DNA from: an uncultured Alphaproteobacteria bacterium
Lineage (GTDB): Bacteria > Pseudomonadota > Alphaproteobacteria > HIMB59 > GCA-002718135
Direction of reading: 5' to 3'
Length of the DNA: 64,000 nt
NCBI GenBank assembly: GCA_902612825.1
Contig: CACMET010000007.1
Coordinates: 1 to 64,000, forward strand
In this document: piece by piece, positions 9,393 through 17,628 of the stretch
Numbering within the stretch: the first letter of the stretch is position 1
Layout of the letters: each line of letters starts with the position of its first letter
The notes under the pieces: model-generated
Database searches by the model: none
Seen by the model: only the letters and a program-made list of their open reading frames with translations
Told to the model about the DNA's origin: nothing
Made by a program: the position numbers and the translations under genes

Positions 9393-10252
9393 TTTCTACG
9401 ACTAATAAAAGAAGCTGATAGCAAACTTATAATTACAATCGAAGCACCAATCATTTGATAAGTTTCTAAATTTTCTTTTAATAAAAAAACAGCCCCAAGA
9501 ACACCTACCACTGGTTCTAAATACAAAAATAAAGCAGTATATGATTGTCCAATCTTTGGGATAGCAATTAATTGTGATAAAAGTGCAAAGCTATAACATA
9601 CCGAAGGAATTAAAATTAAAAGATAAATATTGATATCAAAATTAAAATTTAAAGAAAAAAATATTTTTAATATTACAAAGAAGAAAAAAGTATTAAAAAC
9701 ATTTATAAAGATATTAATTGGTATTGGTGAAATACCTTTAATAGACATTTTTTGATTTACTATAATCATACTAGTTGATCCAAGTGAGGCAAGAAAAGCT
9801 AAAAGAATACCTACTATATTTATAACTTTAAAAGATGGTCCTATAACTAAAACAATTCCTAAAAATGTAACAAAAAAGAGAGTCTTTACAGTTAATGAGA
9901 TTTTTTCTTTATCGACAATAATAGAAAATAAAAGAACATATATTGGATAGAGGCAAAAAATAAGAATTGTTAAACTAACTTCAATAAATATAACCGAAGT
10001 CAATAATCCAAGCGTTAATAATATTGAACCTGCTGATATAGATAAAAAGTATTTTAGGTTCTTTTTAAAAATTTCTAATAGATTATTTTGATAAGGGATA
10101 AAAGGTAATATAATTATCGAGGCAACTGCGTAACGTAAAAAAATAGTTAATGCTACAGAGGCTCCTGAATTATATGCTATTTTTGTAGTAGGGCCAATTA
10201 AGCCAAACAAAATTCCAGCAACTAAAGCAAAAATAACTCCAAATATGAACAT
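9389..10252 (-). CDS. EamA/DMT-family membrane transporter
   Basis: This 287-residue, very hydrophobic protein has about ten transmembrane segments arranged as two EamA repeats, as in drug/metabolite exporters (RhaT/YdcZ/EamA types). It starts MFIFGVIFALVAGILFGLIGPT and includes the usual C-terminal segment with SYTALFLYLEPVVGVLGAVF just before the last helices, a hallmark of EamA domains. Substrate cannot be predicted; members export amino acids, nucleosides and other metabolites. It is the last gene of a convergent pair with the M19-like gene and lies divergently from the polyamine-type ATPase gene 67 bp away. Confidence 0.85.
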   Translation of the reverse strand: MFIFGVIFALVAGILFGLIGPTTKIAYNSGASVALTIFLRYAVASIIILPFIPYQNNLLEIFKKNLKYFLSISAGSILLTLGLLTSVIFIEVSLTILIFCLYPIYVLLFSIIVDKEKISLTVKTLFFVTFLGIVLVIGPSFKVINIVGILLAFLASLGSTSMIIVNQKMSIKGISPIPINIFINVFNTFFFFVILKIFFSLNFNFDINIYLLILIPSVCYSFALLSQLIAIPKIGQSYTALFLYLEPVVGVLGAVFLLKENLETYQMIGASIVIISLLSASFISRRN

Positions 10253-10319
10253 TTTTTAAATTAACTTTTGACTATTTGTTTTCATGCAGTTATTCAAGCT
10301 TCATTACAAAATATATATT

Positions 10320-11408
10320 ATGAATGACACATCTCAAAGTTTCGTTAAATTTGAAAAGATCGATAAAAGTTATGATGGTGAAGTACTAGTAGTAAAAAAC
10401 TTAAACTTGGATATTGCTAAGGGTGAGTTTGTAACAATGTTGGGTCCATCAGGATCAGGTAAAACAACAACTTTGATGATGTTAGCTGGTTTTGAAACAC
10501 CTACAAACGGTGAAATATTTTTAGATACTAAACCAATTAGTAAAATACCTCCCTATGAAAGAGAAATAGGAATGGTATTTCAAAACTATGCTTTATTTCC
10601 TCACATGACTGTTGCGGAAAATTTGTCATTTCCGCTAGAAGTGAGAAAAATTTCAAAACCAGACATTAAAGAAAAAGTGCAGAAAGCACTTGATATGGTT
10701 GAGTTAGGTAATTTTGGTACAAGATTTCCAGCTCAATTATCTGGTGGACAACAGCAAAGAGTCGCTTTGGCTAGAGCACTGGTATTTGAACCACGTCTAG
10801 TATTAATGGATGAGCCTTTAGGTGCGCTCGATAAGAATTTACGTGAACAGATGCAATACGAAATAAAACATATTCATGATAGGATTGGCATAACAGTTGT
10901 CTATGTTACTCATGATCAAAGTGAAGCATTAACAATGTCTAATAGAATTGCAGTATTCAATGATGGAGTTGTACAACAATTATCTACACCTGATATCTTG
11001 TATGAAAAACCTGAAAATTCTTTTGTTGCAAAATTTATAGGTGAAAATAATACACTTAATGGTGTTGTTAGGGAGGTGAATGGATCCTCATGTACTGTTG
11101 AGTTAGATGGTGGATTTGGAATGGTTAAAGCGTTAAAAATTAATGTGAATGAAGTTGGAGAGAAAACTCAACTATCTATAAGACCAGAACGTGTCTCAAT
11201 AGACAACTCAATATCTGACTCCAACAATTTTTTAGGAAAGATAGAAGAATTGATTTACCTAGGCGACCACATCAGAGCTAGGCTTGATGTTTGTGGAAAT
11301 AATGAATTCATAGTCAAGGTTCCAAATGAAGGAAGTTTTAATCATAAAGAAGGTGATGAACTTAAATTAAGCTGGAATTCTGAGGATGTTCGAGCATTAG
11401 ATCTGTAA
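10320..11408 (+). CDS. Polyamine-type ABC transporter ATPase (PotA-like)
   Basis: This 362-residue ATPase energises the importer encoded downstream. Visible motifs: Walker A GPSGSGKTT, Q-loop VFQNYALFPHMTV, signature LSGGQQQRVALARAL, Walker B LVLMDEPLGALD and the H-loop VYVTHDQ, followed by a C-terminal TOBE-type regulatory region (from about residue 240). ATG 10320 is preferred over ATG 10284, because the earlier start adds a basic hydrophobic 12-residue tail (MQLFKLHYKIYI) atypical of the family; neither has a clear ribosome-binding site. It is followed by a 131-bp gap and then the binding-protein gene with its own leader. Confidence 0.88.
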   Translation: MNDTSQSFVKFEKIDKSYDGEVLVVKNLNLDIAKGEFVTMLGPSGSGKTTTLMMLAGFETPTNGEIFLDTKPISKIPPYEREIGMVFQNYALFPHMTVAENLSFPLEVRKISKPDIKEKVQKALDMVELGNFGTRFPAQLSGGQQQRVALARALVFEPRLVLMDEPLGALDKNLREQMQYEIKHIHDRIGITVVYVTHDQSEALTMSNRIAVFNDGVVQQLSTPDILYEKPENSFVAKFIGENNTLNGVVREVNGSSCTVELDGGFGMVKALKINVNEVGEKTQLSIRPERVSIDNSISDSNNFLGKIEELIYLGDHIRARLDVCGNNEFIVKVPNEGSFNHKEGDELKLSWNSEDVRALDL

Positions 11409-11539
11409 TTATACTTTTTTCTTTGTATTTAGCCAAATTTTTTTACTTTTACCCCTTTTTTTTCATTTAACGACATGTTATTACACGATCATTACGGACA
11501 TAATCTTAAGATTAAATAATTAAAAATAGGAGGATATAT
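11409..11539 (+). promoter_or_regulatory. Leader region with 14-bp palindrome upstream of the PotD-like gene
   Basis: The 131-bp gap between ATPase and binding-protein genes is T-rich. It contains a perfect 14-bp palindrome, TAATCTTAAGATTA, at 11501-11514, and a consensus Shine-Dalgarno AGGAGG at 11528-11533, 6 nt before the ATG. The gap is larger than most in this window, suggesting a separate promoter for the binding-protein gene. I see no convincing -35/-10 pair. The palindrome could be an operator, but short AT-rich palindromes can arise by chance. Confidence 0.35.
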
Positions 11540-12643
11540 ATGTCTAAATTTTTAAAAGCCTTCTTATTTGTGTCACTTGTTTTTGCTCCTTTTGCAGCTA
11601 GCGCTGTAACGGTCGCATCATGGGGTGGTGCTTATACAGAAAGTCAACAAAAAGCTTATGCTGATACATATTCTGATCCTGGCTCAATTGTTTTTGAAAA
11701 CTACAACGGAGGTTTAGGTGAAGTAAGAGCTCAAGTAGAAAGTGGAAGTGTTACTTGGGATTTAGTGGATGTGTTACCATCTGATGCAATCACAGGATGT
11801 GATGAAGGATTATTTGAAGATATCTCAAGTGAAATTGCTTCATTAGGTGTTCCTGGACCTGACGGTGAGTCAATTGCAGAAGATATGGAAAATAATGGTC
11901 TTGAATACCATTCAGGTTGGGACTGTTGTGTACCACAAATCTTTTGGACATACGTCGTATTTTATGATCCAGATGCATTCCCAGGTGAAAAACCAGCTAG
12001 TATGGCAGACTTTTTTGATACAGAAAAATTTCCTGGTAAAAGAGGTATTCATACTTGGGCAACAGGTATAATTGAAAAAGCTATGGTAGCAGATGGAGTA
12101 AGTCCAAATGCAGTTCCAACTGTTTTAGCTAACCAAACAGGTGCTATTGATAGAGCATTTGAAGTTATGGACAGAATTAAGGACGATGTTGTTTTTTGGT
12201 CTGCTGGTTCACAACCACTTGAGTTAGTAAAAAGTGGTGAAGTTGTAATGGCTGTTGCTTATAACGGTCGTGTTGGTGCAGCAAACTTAGCTGAAGGTGA
12301 AAACTTTGAGTACATTTGGGAAGGTCAGGTTCTAGACCAAGAATATCTTTGTCTAACTGCTGGAGCTCCTAATAGAGATGCAGCGATCGACTTTATGATG
12401 CATGCTTCAACTCCTGAAGCACAAGCTGAACAAGCTAAATATATTACATATGGACCAATGAGAGCATCTGGTATTCCAATCATTGAAAACAATGAACCTT
12501 GGGGACCAGGAGGTGTTGATATTATGCCTCACATGCCTAACACACCAGAACGTTTAAAAGTTTCAATCGTAAGTGATCCACAATGGTGGTCAGATTACGG
12601 TGCAGAAATTAATGAGCGTTATGCTGCTTGGATGGGCAACTAA
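11540..12643 (+). CDS. Polyamine-type periplasmic binding protein (PotD-like)
   Basis: This 367-residue extracellular solute-binding protein captures the substrate for the PotABCD-type importer. The first 22 residues form a signal peptide (basic MSKFLK, hydrophobic core, AASA cleavage), followed by VTVASWGGAYTESQQKAY, the classic start of the spermidine/putrescine-binding family. Other family marks are WDLVDVLPSDA, MADFFDTEKFPGKRG and the C-terminal WWSDYGAEINERYAAWMGN. The exact ligand (putrescine, spermidine, or another amine or amino acid) cannot be read from the sequence. It has the strongest ribosome-binding site of its operon and is followed by a terminator-like hairpin. Confidence 0.9.
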   Translation: MSKFLKAFLFVSLVFAPFAASAVTVASWGGAYTESQQKAYADTYSDPGSIVFENYNGGLGEVRAQVESGSVTWDLVDVLPSDAITGCDEGLFEDISSEIASLGVPGPDGESIAEDMENNGLEYHSGWDCCVPQIFWTYVVFYDPDAFPGEKPASMADFFDTEKFPGKRGIHTWATGIIEKAMVADGVSPNAVPTVLANQTGAIDRAFEVMDRIKDDVVFWSAGSQPLELVKSGEVVMAVAYNGRVGAANLAEGENFEYIWEGQVLDQEYLCLTAGAPNRDAAIDFMMHASTPEAQAEQAKYITYGPMRASGIPIIENNEPWGPGGVDIMPHMPNTPERLKVSIVSDPQWWSDYGAEINERYAAWMGN

Positions 12644-12674
12644 GCTTGATTAAATAAATTTTGTAATTTAATCT

Positions 12675-12700
12675 AAAGGCGAGAATTATCTCGCCTTTTT
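12675..12700 (+). terminator. Rho-independent terminator or attenuator after the binding-protein gene
   Basis: AAAGGCGAGA (12675-12684), loop ATTA and TCTCGCCTTT (12689-12698) form a perfect 10-bp stem ending in five Ts. It lies 31 nt after the stop of the PotD-like gene and only a few bases before the permease gene, so partial read-through would give more binding protein than permease. No other promoter is obvious between it and the permease. Confidence 0.85.
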
Positions 12701-12702
12701 AT

Positions 12703-13980
12703 TTGGAGGTTATTATTTCTACAGCCGAATTATTAACAACAGATGGTATTCCACTCAAACAAAGTCTTCGTAAGGCTGAAAGAAGAAATAAACTTCGAGC
12801 TTTTCTTCTAGTTTTTCCTTTATTACTTTTTATTTTTGTCACTTTTGTAATGCCAATTGGAGATATGCTTCTTAGGAGTGTTGACGATAGCCAAATTAAT
12901 TCAGTTTTTCCTAATACTTTTGAAGAATACAAAAAATGGGATAAAGGAACTGACGAACTACCGCCTGAAGAAGTATATAAAAATCTTTTTTTTGAATTAG
13001 CCAATGGAGACAAGAGACAAATAGGTAAAGCCCTAACAAGAATGAATTATGCAAAATCTGGTTGGAAAAGTTTAATAAAAAAAACAACTAGAGAAATTAA
13101 AAAAATCGTAAAAAAAGGCGAAGAACCAAAATCGTATAAAGAAACATTTATTAAAATAAATAAGTTCTGGGCAGATCCAACTTACTGGTACTCATTTAAT
13201 CAAATGGTAAATGACCAATCTTCAATTTATTACTGGAATGCTCTTGATAGAACATTTGATGAAGATGGAGATGTTGTTTTACAAGATGAAAAAAGAAGAA
13301 TGTATATTAAAACCTGGCTTAGGACTTTTAAGGTAAGTATTTATGTAACAATTTTTTGCTTAATTCTTGGCTTCCCGGTTGCTCATCTTTTAGCCAATTT
13401 ACCTTTAAGATACAGTAATCTTCTAATGATTTTTGTATTGCTTCCATTTTGGACCTCTCTACTTGTAAGAACAACAGCATGGATTGTAATGCTTCAACAA
13501 AATGGAGTCATAAATGGTATTTTAGTTTGGTTAGGTATCATAAGCGACGATGGCCGAATACAAATGGTTTATAATGAAGCTGGAACTTTAATTGCGATGA
13601 CTCAAATTTTATTACCATTTATGATTTTACCTTTGTATAGTGTAATGAGAGTAATTCCAAAAAGTCACATGAGAGCCGCCCAAAATTTAGGAGCAAAACC
13701 TGCAACTGCATTTTGGCGAGTTTACTTACCACAGACTATTCCTGGTATAAGCGCTGGTGGTTTATTAGTTTTTGTACTTGCCATTGGGTATTTTATAACA
13801 CCTGAATTAGTTGGTGGAAAAGATGGTAAATTGATTGGGAGTTGGATCGCTTATCATTTAAAAACTACACTTAATTGGGGATTATGCGCTGCTCTTGGCG
13901 CTATACTTCTTGGTATAATGCTGATTTTCTATTGGCTTTACAATAAAATTGTCGGAATAGACAACATAAAGTTAGGATAA
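12703..13980 (+). CDS. Polyamine-type ABC permease 1 (PotB-like)
   Basis: This inner-membrane permease of about 425 residues has the family TM1 (LLVFPLLLFIFVTFVMPIG), then a long insert of about 130 residues as in alphaproteobacterial PotB homologues, then five further helices; the cytoplasmic ATPase-contacting loop reads HMRAAQNLGAKPATAFWRV. The start is unclear. The only standard in-frame start before TM1 is TTG 12703, which lies upstream of the strong GGAGG at 12705-12709. That motif is correctly spaced for ATT at 12715 (5 nt). I give the TTG coordinate, but a non-standard ATT start or a sequencing error is plausible. The partner permease begins 3 nt after the stop. Confidence 0.85.
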   Translation: MEVIISTAELLTTDGIPLKQSLRKAERRNKLRAFLLVFPLLLFIFVTFVMPIGDMLLRSVDDSQINSVFPNTFEEYKKWDKGTDELPPEEVYKNLFFELANGDKRQIGKALTRMNYAKSGWKSLIKKTTREIKKIVKKGEEPKSYKETFIKINKFWADPTYWYSFNQMVNDQSSIYYWNALDRTFDEDGDVVLQDEKRRMYIKTWLRTFKVSIYVTIFCLILGFPVAHLLANLPLRYSNLLMIFVLLPFWTSLLVRTTAWIVMLQQNGVINGILVWLGIISDDGRIQMVYNEAGTLIAMTQILLPFMILPLYSVMRVIPKSHMRAAQNLGAKPATAFWRVYLPQTIPGISAGGLLVFVLAIGYFITPELVGGKDGKLIGSWIAYHLKTTLNWGLCAALGAILLGIMLIFYWLYNKIVGIDNIKLG

Positions 13981-13983
13981 AAA

Positions 13984-14880
13984 ATGGCTCTTCCAAGTTA
14001 CGCAACACCAGTTCAAAGAACCTACTATTATTTTTACTTATTTTTTTGTACGGTAGTTTTCTTTTTTTTAATAGCGCCACTATTTGCAATTATTCCAATA
14101 TCCTTCAGTGTTTCGCCTTTTATGGTCTTTACCGAAGGAATGCTTGCATGGCCTCCTGATCCAGAAGCATGGTCGATTAGGTGGTATAGAAATATGATTG
14201 GTGATTGTAGTGCTGATGTTGTTTCCTCCACAGTTCCTTGTTCAACAAAATGGATGAAAGGCACAGTAAATAGTTTTTACATTGGTACTATAGCAACTGT
14301 TATTGCAACTACTTTAGGTACTTTAGCAGCATTGGGTTTAAGTAGGCCTCATATGCCATATAAGGGCTTGATAATGGCAATCTTAATATCACCAATGATT
14401 GTTCCATTAATTATAACAGCTGCAGGTATGTTTTTCTTTTATGCAAGAATAAATCTTGTTTATACATTTACCGGAGTAATTCTTGCACATGTTGCTCTTG
14501 CCACACCTTTTGTAGTTATAACCGTAACAGCAACATTAGTTGGTTTTGATATGAATATGGTAAAAGCAGCACAAAGCTTGGGTGCCAAACCAATGAGAAC
14601 ATTTTTTAAAGTTATTATGCCGTTGATTTTACCAGGTATTATATCAGGAGCTTTATTTGCTTTTATAACCTCTTTTGACGAAGTTGTTATAGTTATGTTT
14701 ATGGCAAGCATAGATCAGCTTACTATTCCAAAACAAATGTGGGCCGGAATACGACAAGAAATTAGTCCTGTTATTTTATGTATGGCTACTTGTTTGGTAC
14801 TTCTTTCCATATTCTTATTAACTACAGTTGAGCTACTTAGAAGAAGGTCTGAAAAACTCAGAGGTATTAAAGCTCGATAG
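13984..14880 (+). CDS. Polyamine-type ABC permease 2 (PotC-like)
   Basis: This 298-residue inner-membrane permease pairs with the preceding one to form the translocation pore. It has six predicted helices starting with YYYFYLFFCTVVFFFLIAPLFAII, the family PISFS motif straight after TM1, and the conserved cytoplasmic loop MVKAAQSLGAKPMRTFFKV that docks with the ATPase. Length is close to usual PotC/YdcV. Its C-terminus (LRRRSEKLRGIKAR) runs up to 4 nt before the start of the FAD oxidoreductase gene, placing that enzyme in the transport operon. Confidence 0.9.
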   Translation: MALPSYATPVQRTYYYFYLFFCTVVFFFLIAPLFAIIPISFSVSPFMVFTEGMLAWPPDPEAWSIRWYRNMIGDCSADVVSSTVPCSTKWMKGTVNSFYIGTIATVIATTLGTLAALGLSRPHMPYKGLIMAILISPMIVPLIITAAGMFFFYARINLVYTFTGVILAHVALATPFVVITVTATLVGFDMNMVKAAQSLGAKPMRTFFKVIMPLILPGIISGALFAFITSFDEVVIVMFMASIDQLTIPKQMWAGIRQEISPVILCMATCLVLLSIFLLTTVELLRRRSEKLRGIKAR

Positions 14881-14884
14881 AACA

Positions 14885-16114
14885 GTGAAGAACATTGCTG
14901 TTATTGGTGCTGGTATAGTTGGTATATGTAGCGCATATTTTTTAAAAAAATCTGGATTTAATGTAACTTTAATTGATAGGGAGCAGCCTGGCTCAATGAC
15001 AAGTTTTGGGCATGCTTGTACTTTTGCAGACTATGCAAATGTTCCTGTTAATTACCCCGGAATGATCTGGGATATCCCATCAATGCTTTTAAAAAAAGAT
15101 GGACCTTTAGCAGTTGATTTTTTTTATATTTTAAAGAACTTGCCTTGGGCAATAAGTTTTTTAAAAAACTGTAAAAAGGAAAAAGTTAATGAAATAGCAA
15201 ACTCTCTCACCAACCTTTTAAAACACTCACAAATATCTTACGATGAAATTTTTCAAGATGTAAATGTAAAAGAATATATTAGCTATGAAGAAAATCTTTA
15301 TCTTTTTGATTCAAAAAAATCTTATGAAAATTATGAATATGCAAATATTATTAGAAAAAATAATAACGTTAAAGTAAGGAATTTAAATAAAGATGAAGTT
15401 AAAGAATTAGAACCAAATTTAGCTGATGTCTATTATTCCGGGCAAGTCTTTACTGGATCAAGACACACAACAAATCCATTAGCAATAAGTACTAAGATTT
15501 TTGAAAAGTTTTTAGAATTAGGTGGTGTTTATATAAATCAAAATATAAAAAATTTAACACAGAGAGAAAAAAATATTGAATTATTTTTAGAAAATAAAAA
15601 ACTTAATTTTGATAAAATAATTGTATGTGCTGGTGCTTGGTCAAATCAAATTGCAAATAAGCTTGGAGATAAATTTCCTCTTGATACCGAAAGAGGGTAT
15701 CACCTTTTATTTGAAACTGAAGAGAAATTAATAAATCGTCCCGTTGCTTGGTCTGAATCTGGATTTTACCTAATACAAATTCATGATGGTATAAGAGCTG
15801 CTGGTACAGTTGAAATAGCAGGTTTATTTAAACCTGCTAATAAAAAACGTCTTGAAATGATAGAAAGACAATCAAGAAAGGTTTTGCCTCAATTAAAAGA
15901 AGTAAGATCAACATGGATGGGTAGAAGGCCTACCTTACCAGACTCATTACCTGTTATTGGCAAGTCTCACAAAAATAATAATGTCATTTATGCGTTTGGA
16001 CATCAACATATTGGTTGGACTTTAGGAGCTGTTACAGGAAAAATTATTGATAGTTTATCAAAAGATCAACTGCCGAATATAGACATTAGTGCTTATTCTC
16101 CTAGCCGATTTTAA
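14885..16114 (+). CDS. FAD-dependent amine/D-amino acid oxidoreductase (DadA/PuuB-like)
   Basis: This 409-residue flavoprotein of the DAO family starts MKNIAVIGAGIVGICSAYFLKK, a textbook FAD-binding Rossmann motif (GAGIVG). The C-terminal WMGRRPTLPDSLPVIG and FGHQHIGWTLGAVTG are typical of DadA (D-amino acid dehydrogenase) and related amine oxidases. GTG 14885 is chosen because it puts the dinucleotide motif at the N-terminus and lies 4 nt after the permease stop; an upstream TTG at 14828 would add 19 unrelated residues overlapping the permease gene. Following a PotABCD importer, it probably oxidises the imported amine or its glutamyl adduct. The stop overlaps that of the aldehyde dehydrogenase gene by 4 nt. 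Confidence 0.82.
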   Translation: MKNIAVIGAGIVGICSAYFLKKSGFNVTLIDREQPGSMTSFGHACTFADYANVPVNYPGMIWDIPSMLLKKDGPLAVDFFYILKNLPWAISFLKNCKKEKVNEIANSLTNLLKHSQISYDEIFQDVNVKEYISYEENLYLFDSKKSYENYEYANIIRKNNNVKVRNLNKDEVKELEPNLADVYYSGQVFTGSRHTTNPLAISTKIFEKFLELGGVYINQNIKNLTQREKNIELFLENKKLNFDKIIVCAGAWSNQIANKLGDKFPLDTERGYHLLFETEEKLINRPVAWSESGFYLIQIHDGIRAAGTVEIAGLFKPANKKRLEMIERQSRKVLPQLKEVRSTWMGRRPTLPDSLPVIGKSHKNNNVIYAFGHQHIGWTLGAVTGKIIDSLSKDQLPNIDISAYSPSRF

Positions 16115-17544
16115 CCTAAACTAATTCCAACATTTTTGACTTGAAGATAAGATTTAAGTCCATCAACTCCTTTTTCACGGCTATATCCTGATTGTTTATA
16201 ACCTCCAAAAGGAGTTGCATGATTTCCGGTAAACCATTTATTTACATATACTTGACCAGCTTCTAATTTGCTTGCAGTCCAAGATGCTTTTTTAAGATCT
16301 TTTGTAAACACTCCAGCACCTAAACCATACTCAGTATCATTAGCAATATCAATTGCTTCTTCTTGATCTTCATATTCAAGAACTGAGAGTACTGGACCAA
16401 AAATCTCTTCTCTGGCTACAGTCATACTTTGTTTAACATTGTTTAGAACTGTTGGTTCCATAAAATATCCTTCACGTTCTAATCTTTTTCCACCATATGC
16501 CGCTTCTGCTCCTTCTTGGATTCCTGATCTTGCATAACCTTCAACTTTTTGAAGCTGATTTTCTGATATAACTGGAGTTAGGTCTGTATCTTTTTCTATA
16601 CCAGGTCCAATTTTTAAAGATTTACTCATATCAACAAGCTTATCTACTAATTCATCTTTGATTGATTTATGAACTACCAATCTAGACATCGCTGTACATA
16701 TTTGACCAGCAACACTAAAAATTCCTGAACGTGCACTTTCTAGAACTTCATTTAAATCAGCATCAGGGTAAACAATACCAGCTGACTTACCGCCTAATTC
16801 AACTACAGCAGGAATAGCTTTGTCTGCGCAAGCATGAAGTATCTTTTTTCCAGTTGCGACCGAACCCGTAAAGACTACGTGATTTACATCTTCATGAGAT
16901 ACAAGATAAGATCCTGCTTCATTTCCATATCCACAAATTATGTTGATTAGTCCTTCTGGTACACCAGCATTTTGTATTGCTTTAGCAAAAATTGTTGCGG
17001 ACAAAGGAGTTAATTCTGCAGTTTTTATAATTGTTGAATTTCCTGTAGCAAAAGAACATGACAGTGATCTTCCAATCATTGATAATGGAAAATTCCATGG
17101 AACAACATGTGCTGATACACCAAATGGTTCTAAAACTGTGTAATCAAAAACATTTTTTGCAACAGGTATTGTTTTACCTTCAAGTTTATCTGTTAAGCCT
17201 GCATAATAATCAAACATATCTGCTACATCATTGAATTCTTTAATTGCTGAAGCGATATTTTTTCCATTTTCATAACAAAGAAGCTCACCACCTTCTTTTG
17301 AAACCTTTCTTGTCTCTTCTGCAATTTTTCTCATTAGTTTCGCTCTTGAAAGTAAAGGCATATCAACAAGTACTCTGCTGTTATAAGAATTTTTAGCTGC
17401 TTCAACCGCAAGATCAACTTCATTTTTTTTTGCACATGAAATTTCGCCAATGATTTTACCATTTGAAGGATCATCAACCTCTATTGTTTCTTTGGACTCA
17501 CTTTCAATCCATTTATTATTTATAAAATTCTTATATTTTTCCAT
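16111..17544 (-). CDS. Aldehyde dehydrogenase (betaine/aminoaldehyde type)
   Basis: This 477-residue NAD(P)+-dependent aldehyde dehydrogenase has full family length. Catalytic Cys283 sits in AGQICTAMSR and the general base Glu249 in VVELGGKSAG; the cofactor-site NFPLS and FTGSVATGKK motifs are present, as are the C-terminal VNKWFTGNHATPFGGYKQSG and SYLQVKNVGISLG. It resembles BetB/PuuC-type enzymes that oxidise aminoaldehydes. On the minus strand, it converges on the FAD oxidoreductase and diverges from the glutamine-synthetase-like gene, so it may share a promoter region at 17545-17628. A related paralogue is at the end of the window. Confidence 0.9.
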   Translation of the reverse strand: MEKYKNFINNKWIESESKETIEVDDPSNGKIIGEISCAKKNEVDLAVEAAKNSYNSRVLVDMPLLSRAKLMRKIAEETRKVSKEGGELLCYENGKNIASAIKEFNDVADMFDYYAGLTDKLEGKTIPVAKNVFDYTVLEPFGVSAHVVPWNFPLSMIGRSLSCSFATGNSTIIKTAELTPLSATIFAKAIQNAGVPEGLINIICGYGNEAGSYLVSHEDVNHVVFTGSVATGKKILHACADKAIPAVVELGGKSAGIVYPDADLNEVLESARSGIFSVAGQICTAMSRLVVHKSIKDELVDKLVDMSKSLKIGPGIEKDTDLTPVISENQLQKVEGYARSGIQEGAEAAYGGKRLEREGYFMEPTVLNNVKQSMTVAREEIFGPVLSVLEYEDQEEAIDIANDTEYGLGAGVFTKDLKKASWTASKLEAGQVYVNKWFTGNHATPFGGYKQSGYSREKGVDGLKSYLQVKNVGISLG

Positions 17545-17628
17545 TTTCTGCGTTTTTTAATCAATTATTTTTGTTTCATTCTTTATCATTTAGGATATGA
17601 AAATGATACAAATTTAATTTTAAGAAAC
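17545..17628. promoter_or_regulatory. Divergent promoter region with inverted repeat
   Basis: This 84-bp gap separates the aldehyde dehydrogenase gene (minus) from the glutamine-synthetase-like gene (plus), so it must hold at least one promoter. TATCATTT at 17584-17591 is mirrored by AAATGATA at 17601-17608 across a 9-nt spacer, a layout usual for dimeric regulators. No regulator gene is adjacent. Chance occurrence in AT-rich DNA cannot be excluded. Confidence 0.3.

Noticed and set aside
11412-11475. T-rich stretch as a terminator after the PotA-like gene
   Set aside because: There is no stable inverted repeat ahead of the T runs.
11847-12071. Overlapping frame within the polyamine-type binding-protein gene
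   Set aside because: It is a shifted frame of a gene with a clear signal peptide and family motifs, and has no start site of its own.
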